Of a stretch of DNA of 17,546 nt, positions 1 through 7,366 are shown piece by piece. The DNA comes from CAZSAL01 sp964604825 (lineage in GTDB: Bacteria > Elusimicrobiota > Elusimicrobia > 2-01-FULL-59-12): assembly GCA_964604825.1 (NCBI GenBank), contig CAZSAL010000053.1, positions 1 to 17,546 of the forward strand. Reading direction: 5' to 3'. A model generated the notes under the pieces. The model was not told the origin of the DNA. It did no database searches and was given only the letters and a program-made list of their open reading frames with translations. Numbering within the stretch: position 1 is the stretch's first letter; the number at the start of each line of letters is the position of its first letter. Both the position numbers and the translations under genes were made by a program.

Positions 1-54
1 CTGGTCTTCGGGTACGGGGGTGGGGCCTGGAACAGGGGTCTGTTCGTCCGCCAT
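1..54 (-). CDS. N-terminus of an unidentified protein, cut by the window edge
   Basis: An ATG at 54-52 opens 18 codons without a stop up to the edge, reading MADEQTPVPGPTPVPEDQ. This is an acidic, proline-rich start that could be a disordered N-terminus. An in-frame TGA lies two codons upstream, so this ATG is the earliest possible start. There is only a weak Shine-Dalgarno-like AAGTGA upstream. The fragment is too short to assign a family, and it could be chance. Confidence 0.35.
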   Translation of the reverse strand, partial: MADEQTPVPGPTPVPEDQ

Positions 55-83
55 GGGCCATCACTTACATAATCGAGACATCC

Positions 84-169
84 GGGGTCAACCCCGTCCC
101 GTGATCTGTAATTCAGCCGCAGAGCGGCTGGCAAACGCGAAGCGTTTGAACAGATCATAGGGTCGGGGT
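84..169. repeat. Cloverleaf-like inverted repeat (REP-like element)
   Basis: An outer inverted repeat encloses two perfect hairpins. Outer arms are 91-109 and 150-169: ACCCCGTCCC plus TGATCTGT against ACAGATCA plus GGGTCGGGGT, with one mismatch and a small bulge. Inside are CAGCCGC-AGA-GCGGCTG (114-130) and CAAACGC-GAA-GCGTTTG (132-148). As single strand this would fold into a three-way junction. The left arm (85-108) aligns without gaps to 15885-15908 next to the ORF6N gene, so it belongs to a dispersed family. REP sequences mobilised by Y1 transposases have this general look, but no transposase is in the window. Confidence 0.7.
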
Positions 170-235
170 CAAGACGCGGGAAGCTCGACATCACCCATTC
201 CTACCCTCACCCTCGGCTCTCCCTGGGGTCGGCCT

Positions 236-266
236 CTCCCTCTCCCGCCTCAGGCGGGAGAGGGAG
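236..266. repeat. Perfect GC-rich palindrome
   Basis: CTCCCTCTCCCGCCT (236-250) is exactly complementary to 252-266, with one base between them. No T-run follows on either strand, so it is a poor intrinsic terminator. It sits 50 bases beyond the mutM stop. The rest of 170-318 is C/T-rich with no coding signal. It resembles the palindromic unit inserted in mutM at 869-891 in style but not in exact sequence. Confidence 0.7.
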
Positions 267-318
267 TAGAAATTTGTTCCCCCATCTCCGAAGCCCTAGC
301 CCCCAATGAGCAGCGCGG

Positions 319-1212
319 CTACTTCTGACATCGCCTGCAATATACTGTGCCTCTGCCGCCGATACGTTTTTCAATCAAGGCTGTTCCGCAGCGCAGGCAG
401 GATTTTCCCCCTCTACGATATACTTTATGAAGCGTTTGCGCCCGGCCATGCCTGCCCAAAGCGTCACGGTAATCCCTGCTCGTAGATCCGCGGTGCCGTA
501 TGGCTGTGATCAGTATTTGGCGGAGCGATACATAAAGCTTTTCCGCTTCGCCGGCGCTCAGCCTGCCTGCCCTGCGACCGGGATTAATTCCTGAGGCAAA
601 AAGGGCTTCCTGAGCATAAATGTTTCCCACTCCGCTGATGATATGCTGATCCATTATTAATGGTTTGATCCGCGCGGTTTTGTGCTCCAGAATTTTAACA
701 AACTGTTCACAGGTTAATTGATTCAGCGGATCGGGGCCAAGCCTTGCCACAGATTGGTGTTCGCTCCCCGGCGCGTGTAATGACACTTCCCCGAAACGCC
801 GTTGATCGCAGAAAAACAGCTGATACCCATTATCGAAAACGATTTTCATGCGATATTTAAAATTAATTCCCTCCCCCCCAGTGGGGGAGGGCGGGGGTAT
901 GGGGGCCGATGACCTTGGACGACTCCCCCCATCCTGCACCTTCCCCCTCAAGGGGGGAAGGGTTAATATGAGCTGGCCTGTCATGCGCAGATGAAAAACA
1001 ATCCGCCAGCCGCCGGCCAGGGTGATGATTAAATATTTTCCCTTCCGCTCAATCGCCCGCCAGCGCCGTTTAAGAACCATTTTTTTAAATAGTCCGGCCG
1101 CCGCGCCGGAAAGGAGGCGGGAATCAGTGATTTCTATTTCGGATGCGCGGCGGCCTGTAAGATAGGGCTTGAGTCCGCGGCGAATGGTCTCAACTTCGGG
1201 CAATTCAGGCAT
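319..1212 (-). CDS. mutM: Formamidopyrimidine-DNA glycosylase (Fpg/MutM) with an in-frame insertion
   Basis: MutM excises oxidised purines such as 8-oxoguanine and nicks the abasic site. The product has 297 residues. It starts MPELPEVET, with the catalytic Pro2 and Glu3 exposed after Met removal, and has the conserved Lys59, the MTG motif (77-79), the RRFG motif (138-141) that fills the gap in the helix, and a C-terminal zinc finger with Cys272, Cys275, Cys292 and Cys295. From MTG to RRFG it is about 26 residues longer than E. coli MutM. The excess is a Pro/Gly/Arg-rich stretch at about 85-116, encoded by a palindromic DNA repeat. It is last in the cluster downstream of the rhomboid gene, with 98 bases between them that hold another repeat. 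No clear Shine-Dalgarno precedes the ATG. The family call is secure; whether the enzyme works with the insert is unknown. Confidence 0.95.
   Translation of the reverse strand: MPELPEVETIRRGLKPYLTGRRASEIEITDSRLLSGAAAGLFKKMVLKRRWRAIERKGKYLIITLAGGWRIVFHLRMTGQLILTLPPLRGKVQDGGSRPRSSAPIPPPSPTGGEGINFKYRMKIVFDNGYQLFFCDQRRFGEVSLHAPGSEHQSVARLGPDPLNQLTCEQFVKILEHKTARIKPLIMDQHIISGVGNIYAQEALFASGINPGRRAGRLSAGEAEKLYVSLRQILITAIRHRGSTSRDYRDALGRHGRAQTLHKVYRRGGKSCLRCGTALIEKRIGGRGTVYCRRCQK
866..963. repeat. Two-hairpin palindromic element inside mutM
   Basis: Two perfect 9-bp hairpins lie in tandem: CCCTCCCCC/GGGGGAGGG (869-877 with 883-891) and CCTTCCCCC/GGGGGAAGG (939-947 with 953-961), separated by about 47 bases. 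TTAATTCCC and GGGTTAA mark the two edges. The whole element reads through in the mutM frame and encodes residues of about 85-116, which have no counterpart in E. coli MutM. Composition differs sharply from the surrounding coding sequence. Confidence 0.8.
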
Positions 1213-1221
1213 AAATTTAGA

Positions 1222-1308
1222 TAGTGCGGAATGCGGAACATAGAATGCGGAAGAAGGTATTTCTTATTAAAACTACCTTCTTCCGAACTCCGCACCCCGA
1301 ATTTCGCA
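1222..1308. repeat. Intergenic 'gtgcggaat' palindromic repeat, copy A
   Basis: It starts AGTGCGGAATGCGGAA and contains an 11-bp perfect stem, GGAAGAAGGTA (1249-1259) with TACCTTCTTCC (1274-1284), ending in further CCGCA/TTTCGCA half-repeats. It fills the gap between rhomboid and mutM. A second copy at 2102-2167 on the other side of the rhomboid gene shares the leading AGTGCGGAAT and the GGAAGAAGG stem. T-runs are poor, so it is not an obvious terminator. Confidence 0.65.
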
Positions 1309-1310
1309 TT

Positions 1311-2090
1311 TTAATGTTTCAGGGAAGAATAGCGTTCCATTATTTCTTTCTCGCGTTTTGAAAGGCTGTTCACTCCCTTTTTTAAAATTTTATCCAGGAT
1401 GCTATCCACTTCTTTAGCCAAATCATCGGATAGCTCATGAAATTCCACAGGACGCCTACGTATAGGAAAAAATCTTTTAAAACTTATTTTCCATTCCCAC
1501 CCGTAGCGGATATAGATGTACCCCGTCAGCATGCCTCCCAGGTGGGCAAAACGTGCGATCCCCGCGCCGCCGCCTTCCAAACCCGCGAACAATTCAATCA
1601 CAGCGAAAAGCAGGGCCGCCTGCCAGGCCTTCACAGGGATCAGGAAATAAAGGTAAATCACCGCCTCGGGAAAAACCATGGCAAAGGCCACCAGCACGCC
1701 GAATACCGCGCCGGAAGCGCCCATTGTCGGCACAATTGAGCGTGGAGAAAGGAGCAGGACGCAGGCTGCGGCCCCAATCCCTGTGACGAAAAAATACTTT
1801 AGGAAAGTTAATGTTCCCCACCGGACTTCCAGCTCCCTGCCGAACATCCATAGGATGAACATATTAAAGAACCAGTGGAAAAACCCGCCGTGCAGGAACA
1901 TGTAAGTCACAACCTGCCATACCCAGTAACGATGCAGCACCAGAACCGGCGTCAGACCGAGATAATAAAGAAGAAAACTACCTGCGAACTGCTGGGCAAG
2001 CAGCATCAATCCGGAAATAATCAGGATCCATTTAATGGCGCCCCGGAAACCGGCGGCGCTCAATGGCCGATGAAGATCCTCAAACGCCAT
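1311..2090 (-). CDS. Rhomboid family intramembrane serine protease
   Basis: Rhomboids cleave transmembrane helices inside the membrane. Counting from the TTG at 2096, motifs are HGGFFHWFFN (His69, His74, Asn78), GASG at 126-129 with nucleophile Ser128, and His185 in AHLGG, which completes the Ser-His dyad. WQVVTYMFLHGGFFHWFFN is the classic loop-1/TM2 region. About six hydrophobic helices cover residues 20-197. A charged cytoplasmic tail of about 60 residues follows, rich in Lys and Glu. I prefer the ATG at 2090 to the TTG two codons earlier; neither has a good Shine-Dalgarno. It lies between polA and mutM, with a repeat element on each side. The substrate cannot be told from sequence. Confidence 0.93.
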   Translation of the reverse strand: MAFEDLHRPLSAAGFRGAIKWILIISGLMLLAQQFAGSFLLYYLGLTPVLVLHRYWVWQVVTYMFLHGGFFHWFFNMFILWMFGRELEVRWGTLTFLKYFFVTGIGAAACVLLLSPRSIVPTMGASGAVFGVLVAFAMVFPEAVIYLYFLIPVKAWQAALLFAVIELFAGLEGGGAGIARFAHLGGMLTGYIYIRYGWEWKISFKRFFPIRRRPVEFHELSDDLAKEVDSILDKILKKGVNSLSKREKEIMERYSSLKH

Positions 2091-2101
2091 AAACAACAGG
2101 T

Positions 2102-2167
2102 AAGTGCGGAATTTGGAATTCGGAGTTCGGAAGAAGGAATTCCTTCAAGAAACAACCTTCCTCCGCA
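2102..2167. repeat. Intergenic 'gtgcggaat' palindromic repeat, copy B
   Basis: It begins AAGTGCGGAATTTGGAATTC. CGGAAGAAGG (2128-2137) pairs with CCTTCCTCCG (2156-2165), 9 of 10 positions, around an inner GGAATTCC. It is related to copy A at 1222-1308 by its start and by the GGAAGAAGG stem. It occupies nearly the whole polA-rhomboid gap. Confidence 0.62.
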
Positions 2168-2168
2168 T

Positions 2169-4850
2169 TCATATTTTATACGTACTCATGTCGGCCCAGT
2201 TGCTGCCGGTTTTGAGGTCTACAACAACGGGAATTGAAAGCGAAAGGGCGTTTTCCATCAGATCTTTCACCTTCGCTGCCGTTGCCTTTAATGAACTTTG
2301 CGGCACTTCGAACAACAGTTCATCGTGTACCTGTACGAGCATCCGGCCATCCCATAAATTATCCCTGCCGGCCTTATCAAGGTGAATCATGGCCAGCTTG
2401 ATGATGTCCGCGCTGGTCCCCTGAATCGGAGTATTCATTGCGGTGCGTTCCGCGAATCCCCGTATCGCGCTGTTCTTCGACATTATCTCAGGCAGGTAGC
2501 GGATCCGGCCCAAAAGCGTTGTGACGTACCCTTTTCCACGCGCATCCTTAAGAGTGGCGTCGATCCACGTCCGGACTCCGGGGTAGCGTTCAAAATATCT
2601 GTCGATATGGCCCCTGGCTTCTTCCGGCGATATCTGGAGCTGCTGCGACAAGCCGTAGGCAGATATGCCGTAAACGATGCCAAAGTTAATCGACTTGGCT
2701 ATGCGGCGGTAATCAGGCGTCATATCGCAGGGGTGAATGCCGAAAATTTCACAGGCAGTTTTGACGTGAATGTCCTCCCCCTTACGGAAGGCCTCGCATA
2801 ATGTCGGATCCTGGGAGATATGGGCAAGCATTCGCAGGTCGATCTGCGAATAATCCGCGGACAAAAATACGGCCCCTTCGTCAGGAACGAATGCCCTGCG
2901 GATCTGCCGCCCAATTTCGCTGCGGATCGGTATATTCTGGAGGTTAGGGTTGCTGGAAGACAGGCGGCCTGTCGCCGTTACGGCCTGATTAAAATTAGTA
3001 TGAATGCGTTCCGCACCGTCCGTCAGGCCGGCCTGCAGCCCTTCGGCATAAGTTGACAGCATTTTCTGCAGTTCGCGATATTCAATCAGAGTCATCGGCA
3101 GTTCATGCGATGCGGCGAGCGTTCGCAGAACCTCTTCATCCGTGGATATGCCGGTTTTGGTGCGGCGGATAACCGGCAGCTTTAATTTCTCGAAAAGTAT
3201 CACGGACAGTTGTTTTGGAGAATTGATATTGAAAGTCTCCCCGGCAATGGCAAAAATCTTTTGTTCGAGGAGCCGGCAGCGTTCCTTGAAATCCTTGCCA
3301 AGATTGTTCAGATAAGTTCGATCAATGCGGATTCCGGCTTCCTCCATTTCCGCCAGGACCGGGACCAGCGGCAGTTCCATTTCATAGTAAAGCTTGCCCA
3401 GATTCTTTTCTTTTATCTGCGCTTCCAGTTTTTCCGCAAGGCGAAGGGTCATGTCGGCGTTGGCGCAGGAAAATGCCGCAGCCTGTTCCACCGGAGCCTG
3501 GTCCATCGAAATTTGTTTTGACCCTTTACCCAGGAGTTGCTCCAGGCTTGTCATGCGTTCGTTCAATATTTCGAGCACAAGGTCTTTCAAATCATGGCTG
3601 TTCCGCGAGGGGTTAAGAACGTATGAGGCGATCATGGTATCGCCTGCAATCGATACCGGCATGCCGTGCCGCTTCAACGCAATCAAATCAAACTTCAAAT
3701 TATGGCCATAAACGGCAGGTTTATTTTTGATCAGCAGCGGACCGAGAAGTTGACGTACCGTATCAATGGATAATTGACCGCCAAAGGCGAGCCCGCTGTG
3801 CGCTACCGGAATATAGAAGGCGCTGTTCGGCGCAAAGGAAATGCCGATTCCGACTATAGCGGCTTTCACCGGGTCTGTGCCTGCCGTTTCCACCGTGATG
3901 GCAAGGCGATCTTCGGATACCGCTTTTTCAACACAGGCTTTTAAGGAATCTTCGGATGATATCGTCTTATAATTCCGGGTCTCCAGCGCACTGGCAGAGT
4001 CCCATTGAGGGAGAAGATCGTTCAGTAGGCTGAAAAACTCCATGCGCTGGAGAAACGGCGACAAAACCTCTGTTTTCGGCTGATGCAGGGCCAGCGCATC
4101 CCAATTAATGGCTAAAGGCACTTCATGATGCAGCCGCACAAGCTCCCTGCTCCGCCTGGCAGAATCCGCGCCGGCAAGCAGCAGTTGACTGGTTTTCCCC
4201 TTCAATGTACCAGCCGAATTTAAAAGGTTTTCCAGGCTGCCGTATTCTTGAATAAGTTTTGTCGCAGTCTTTTCGCCGATCCCCCGGATCCCGGGGATAT
4301 TGTCGCTGGTATCGCCTATCAGGGCGAACAGATCAGGGATCTGCCGCGGCTCTACGCTCCATCGCGCGCGAACTTCTTCCCGGCGCATCATCATGTTTTT
4401 GGGCTCATTCAAAACGGATACGCCTTCACCGACAAGCTGCAGAGCATCTTTGTCTCCCGAAACGATCACAACTTCCAGATTCCGGATTCGAGCTTCCCGG
4501 GTCAAATGCGCCAACAGGTCATCGGCCTCATAACCATCCAGCTCAAAGGAAGCGAGGTTAAGCGCCTTAACCGCCTCCCGCGCCATGGGAAACTGGGCGA
4601 TCAGAGCGGGGTCGGCTTCTTTCCGCGTTCCCTTGTAATCGCTGTATATCTTATGCCGGAACGTCGGAGCGGCAGTGTCAAAACAAACGGCAATATAATC
4701 AGGTTTTTCCTGACGGATAATTTTCAGAAGCATCCGCAAAAGGCCGTATATGGCGTTAACCGGCTCACCGCGGGAATTGTTCAGGGGAGGCAGGGCGTGA
4801 TAAGCCCTGTGAATATACGCGTGCCCGTCAATCAGATATAGTCTGGCCAT
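2169..4850 (-). CDS. polA: DNA polymerase I with a probably inactive proofreading domain
   Basis: Replication and repair polymerase, 893 residues, normal length. Residues 1-290 are the 5'-nuclease (LIDGHAY, with Asp8; SGDKDALQL; GDTSDNIPG). Residues 300-480 are the 3'-5' exonuclease fold. Residues 490-893 are the polymerase, with motif A DYSQIDLRM (Asp666), motif B RRIAKSINFGIVYG (Lys719, Phe723) and motif C VHDE (His842, Asp843, Glu844). In the exonuclease fold Asp388 (E. coli Asp424) is kept, but Asp355 is Thr319, Tyr497 is Phe460 and Asp501 is Asn464, so proofreading is likely lost, as in Taq and Bacillus enzymes. The start is 16 bases after the stop of the thioredoxin-like lipoprotein gene, suggesting cotranscription. 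No good Shine-Dalgarno is visible. Confidence 0.97.
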   Translation of the reverse strand: MARLYLIDGHAYIHRAYHALPPLNNSRGEPVNAIYGLLRMLLKIIRQEKPDYIAVCFDTAAPTFRHKIYSDYKGTRKEADPALIAQFPMAREAVKALNLASFELDGYEADDLLAHLTREARIRNLEVVIVSGDKDALQLVGEGVSVLNEPKNMMMRREEVRARWSVEPRQIPDLFALIGDTSDNIPGIRGIGEKTATKLIQEYGSLENLLNSAGTLKGKTSQLLLAGADSARRSRELVRLHHEVPLAINWDALALHQPKTEVLSPFLQRMEFFSLLNDLLPQWDSASALETRNYKTISSEDSLKACVEKAVSEDRLAITVETAGTDPVKAAIVGIGISFAPNSAFYIPVAHSGLAFGGQLSIDTVRQLLGPLLIKNKPAVYGHNLKFDLIALKRHGMPVSIAGDTMIASYVLNPSRNSHDLKDLVLEILNERMTSLEQLLGKGSKQISMDQAPVEQAAAFSCANADMTLRLAEKLEAQIKEKNLGKLYYEMELPLVPVLAEMEEAGIRIDRTYLNNLGKDFKERCRLLEQKIFAIAGETFNINSPKQLSVILFEKLKLPVIRRTKTGISTDEEVLRTLAASHELPMTLIEYRELQKMLSTYAEGLQAGLTDGAERIHTNFNQAVTATGRLSSSNPNLQNIPIRSEIGRQIRRAFVPDEGAVFLSADYSQIDLRMLAHISQDPTLCEAFRKGEDIHVKTACEIFGIHPCDMTPDYRRIAKSINFGIVYGISAYGLSQQLQISPEEARGHIDRYFERYPGVRTWIDATLKDARGKGYVTTLLGRIRYLPEIMSKNSAIRGFAERTAMNTPIQGTSADIIKLAMIHLDKAGRDNLWDGRMLVQVHDELLFEVPQSSLKATAAKVKDLMENALSLSIPVVVDLKTGSNWADMSTYKI

Positions 4851-4866
4851 AAAAAGGGAGGAACTT

Positions 4867-5382
4867 CTAACGGGATGTGTTTTTCAGTTTCTGAAACTCA
4901 GTTTCCCATGCGTCGCTGATCGCATAACTGAATCCCTCATAGCGTGCGGCAATGCGGCCCTGGGAGTCGACAAACACGAATGCCGGGATTCCTTCAACTT
5001 CATATTCGGCAGGCGCATTTGATGCGCCGCCTAAAAGCACCGGATAAGTCATACCAAAACGTCTTACGAATTCAGGAACGTGAGCGGGATTTTCATCTAT
5101 GTTAATACCCAGCACCTGAAGCCCCTCGTCCTTGTGTTTTTCATAAAACTTAATGACCAGAGGTATTGACATGCGGCAGGGGCCGCACCAGGTTGCCCAG
5201 AAATCCAGCAGAACGGGATGGCCTCTTAAACTGCTAAGCGATACAGACCGTCCATTCAGGTCGTTTAATCTGAATTCCGGAGCAACGGTCGCTGAAGCCG
5301 TTTTCCTGGAAACGCAACCTGCCAATAATGCACAAACGGTTAAGAAGAAACAGAATCTGTGAATAATGAGTTTGGAGGTCAT
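4867..5382 (-). CDS. TlpA/ResA-like thiol-disulfide lipoprotein
   Basis: A membrane-anchored thioredoxin-fold protein facing the periplasm, expected to reduce disulfides of exported proteins such as apocytochromes. I chose the ATG at 5382, giving 171 residues, because it starts a signal peptide (MTSKLIIHRFCFFLTVCALL) with lipobox LLAGC and lipidated Cys23. The upstream ATG at 5436 would put 18 residues in front of this and overlap trxA by 53 bases. The active site is WCGPC (Cys66 and Cys69), and the cis-Pro loop is EGIPAF. The ATG is one base from the trxA stop, so translation is probably coupled. polA follows after 16 bases. The exact partner protein is unknown. Confidence 0.9.
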   Translation of the reverse strand: MTSKLIIHRFCFFLTVCALLAGCVSRKTASATVAPEFRLNDLNGRSVSLSSLRGHPVLLDFWATWCGPCRMSIPLVIKFYEKHKDEGLQVLGINIDENPAHVPEFVRRFGMTYPVLLGGASNAPAEYEVEGIPAFVFVDSQGRIAARYEGFSYAISDAWETEFQKLKNTSR

Positions 5383-5383
5383 C

Positions 5384-5704
5384 CTATAGAAGGGCGTCCA
5401 GGCGTTTTTTAATCTCAGGCTTGGGATGAACGCCAACGAGCTGGTCTACGAGTTTTCCCCCTTTGAAAAAAAACAGGGTGGGAATGGCGGAAATTTTATA
5501 CTGCGTGGCGACCTGCGTGTTATCGTCCGTATTCAATTTTCCGACTTTGATTTTGCCTTCGTATTCCGTTGATAATTCTTCAACCAGCGGAGCAAGCATA
5601 CGGCAGGGACCGCACCAGGGCGCCCAGAAATCAACAAGAACAGGCTTATCGGACTTGATCACTTCCGTCTCAAAATTAGCGTCAGAAAACTGAATGCCAC
5701 CCAT
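5384..5704 (-). CDS. trxA: Thioredoxin
   Basis: Cytoplasmic dithiol reductase, 106 residues, typical length. It has WAPWCGPC with Cys31 and Cys34, buried Asp26, and cis-Pro75 in ISAIPTLFFF. An AAGGAG Shine-Dalgarno lies 7 bases before the ATG. It heads the trxA, lipoprotein, polA run and ends one base before the next start codon. Two thioredoxin-fold genes in a row give a cytoplasmic and a periplasmic version. Confidence 0.96.
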   Translation of the reverse strand: MGGIQFSDANFETEVIKSDKPVLVDFWAPWCGPCRMLAPLVEELSTEYEGKIKVGKLNTDDNTQVATQYKISAIPTLFFFKGGKLVDQLVGVHPKPEIKKRLDALL

Positions 5705-5789
5705 TTAAAATCTCCTTAACAATCGAATTGGAATTTTTAAAAAGAACTTCACCGGCCACAATTGAATGATATCACTTTGCCGAAACATA

Positions 5790-5825
5790 AAAAAGCCCCG
5801 ATCCCATACGAGACCGGGGCTTTTT
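5790..5825 (-). terminator. Intrinsic terminator downstream of glnA
   Basis: AAAAAGCCCCG (5790-5800) pairs perfectly with CGGGGCTTTTT (5815-5825) around a 14-base loop, 17 bases past the glnA stop. On the minus strand the stem is followed by a T-run. It also ends in T on the plus strand and could work both ways. It separates glnA from the trxA cluster. Confidence 0.9.
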
Positions 5826-5841
5826 GTCTGCAATGTCTTGT

Positions 5842-7296
5842 TTAGGCGTCGAAATACAACTGGAACTCGGCCGGATGCGGTCGCAGCCGGACGTAGTCAA
5901 TTTCCTTGCTCTTTTTGTAGTTGACGTATGTTTCCAGCAGGTCCTTCGTGAATACGTTCCCGCGCAGCAGGAAGTCGTGATCCTTTTCCAGAGCAGCCAG
6001 AGCGCCCGGCAGAGAATCCGGCACGGTTTTGATCTTCGCCAGTTCTTCGGGGCTTGCCTCGAAGACGTCGAAGTCGGCCGGTTCGCCCGGATCGATTTTG
6101 TTAACAATCCCGTCGATACCTGCCATCATCATGGCGGCGAAGGCCAGATAAGGATTGCAGGTGGCGTCAGGCGCGCGGAATTCCACGCGTTTCGCTTTTG
6201 GATCGTCCGAATAAGTCGGGATCCTGCAAACCGCTGACCGGTTGCGGGCCGAGTAGCAGAGGTTCACCGGCGCCTCAAACCCAGGCACCAGGCGGCGGTA
6301 TGAATTGGTGGTAGGAGAAGTGATCGCCAGCAGGGCCGGCGCGTGCTTCAAAAGACCACCGATGTACCACATGCCAAGCTGTGAAACGTGAGCATACTTG
6401 CCTTTCTTATCGAAGAAAAGCGGCACGCCGTCTTTCCACAGGCTCTGGTGGCAGTGCATGCCGTTGCCGTTATCCTGAAACACCGGCTTGGGCATGAACG
6501 TTACCACCTTGAAATGTTCGCGCGCAATATTTTTCAGCACGTATTTATAGAGCGTGATCTGATCCGCGGCCTTGGTGAGAGTTTTGATGCCAACGCCCAT
6601 TTCACCCTGGCCGGCAGTCGCCACTTCGTGGTGATGCAACTCAATATCTACGCCCATTTCGCGCATTCGCAGCATCGCCTGGTTGCGGAATTCCTGCAGG
6701 CTGTCGGTCGGAGGGCAGGGGAAGTAACCTTCCTTGTAGCGCGGCTTGTAGCCAAGGTTCGGCTTTTCGTCGCGCCCAGAGTTCCATACACCTTCGTTAG
6801 ATTCGATGTAGTAATAGCCCGAATGCTGGTTCTGATCGAAGCGAATTCCATCAAAAACGAAGAATTCCGCTTCGGGTCCAAAAAAGCACTGCGTGGCAAT
6901 CCCGGATTCGATCAGGAATTTTTCCGCCTTTTGCGCGACATAGCGGGAATCGCGAGAATATGACTTGCGATTGATCGGATCTTCAATGTTGCAGAACATG
7001 CTCAGCGTAGGAGTTTTGCAACACGGATCAACAACAGCTGTTTCCAGATCCGGGATAAGAAGCATATCCGACTCGTTAATCGCCTGAAATCCGCGAATAG
7101 ACGAACCATCAAAACCGATTCCGTTTTCAAAGCTGCTTTCCTTCAGTTTATCGATGTGATAAGTAAGGTGCTGCAGGGTGCCCGGCAGGTCCATAAACTT
7201 GTAATCAACGACCTGGACGCCAAGCTCCCTGGCCATTTCAATAACTTCTTTGGGTGATTTGGCCTTCCTGGTCTTTTTCCCTTCAAGTGTCTCCAT
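5842..7296 (-). CDS. glnA: Type I glutamine synthetase with Phe at the adenylylation position
   Basis: Makes glutamine from glutamate, ammonia and ATP as a cytoplasmic dodecamer. 484 residues. Motifs are GFDGSSIRGF (61-70), FGPEAEFF (139-146), HHHEVATAGQGE (221-232), NGNGMHCHQSL (276-286), NRLVPG-type flap region TTNSYRRLVPGFEAP (329-343) and YSARNRSA (348-355). The C-terminal segment aligns to E. coli GlnA without gaps around IDPGEPADFDVFEASPEE, which places Phe412 where E. coli has the adenylylated Tyr397. GlnE cannot modify it there. The AGGAGG Shine-Dalgarno at 7310-7305 is 8 bases from the ATG. It has its own promoter and a terminator in the leader, and the PII genes lie just upstream, pointing to control by elongation and perhaps PII contact. 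Confidence 0.97.
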   Translation of the reverse strand: METLEGKKTRKAKSPKEVIEMARELGVQVVDYKFMDLPGTLQHLTYHIDKLKESSFENGIGFDGSSIRGFQAINESDMLLIPDLETAVVDPCCKTPTLSMFCNIEDPINRKSYSRDSRYVAQKAEKFLIESGIATQCFFGPEAEFFVFDGIRFDQNQHSGYYYIESNEGVWNSGRDEKPNLGYKPRYKEGYFPCPPTDSLQEFRNQAMLRMREMGVDIELHHHEVATAGQGEMGVGIKTLTKAADQITLYKYVLKNIAREHFKVVTFMPKPVFQDNGNGMHCHQSLWKDGVPLFFDKKGKYAHVSQLGMWYIGGLLKHAPALLAITSPTTNSYRRLVPGFEAPVNLCYSARNRSAVCRIPTYSDDPKAKRVEFRAPDATCNPYLAFAAMMMAGIDGIVNKIDPGEPADFDVFEASPEELAKIKTVPDSLPGALAALEKDHDFLLRGNVFTKDLLETYVNYKKSKEIDYVRLRPHPAEFQLYFDA

Positions 7297-7327
7297 TAGA
7301 ACGACCTCCTGTTCGAAATGTACTTAT

Positions 7328-7366
7328 AAAAAAAACGTCCTCAAACGGATAAACCATTCGAGAACG
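7328..7366 (-). terminator. Terminator in the glnA leader (attenuator candidate)
   Basis: On the minus strand a 13-pair stem (7366-7354 with 7348-7336, three G-U pairs) with loop TTTAT is followed directly by eight T residues (7335-7328). It stands 31 bases before glnA and downstream of the predicted glnA promoter, so it must be read through for glnA to be expressed from there. It would also end the permease-PII operon transcript. Its 5' arm overlaps an alternative hairpin at 7362-7375. Confidence 0.8.

Noticed and set aside
236..266. Intrinsic terminator of mutM
   Set aside because: The stem is perfect but no T-run follows on the minus strand; it looks like a repeat unit.
4248..4841. Plus-strand frame of 197 codons opposite polA
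   Set aside because: It lies fully antisense to conserved polymerase codons, has no family features, and is a mirror of the GC pattern of the real gene.
6388..6963. Plus-strand frame of 191 codons opposite glnA
   Set aside because: Antisense to the conserved GlnA core; no ribosome site or recognisable motif.
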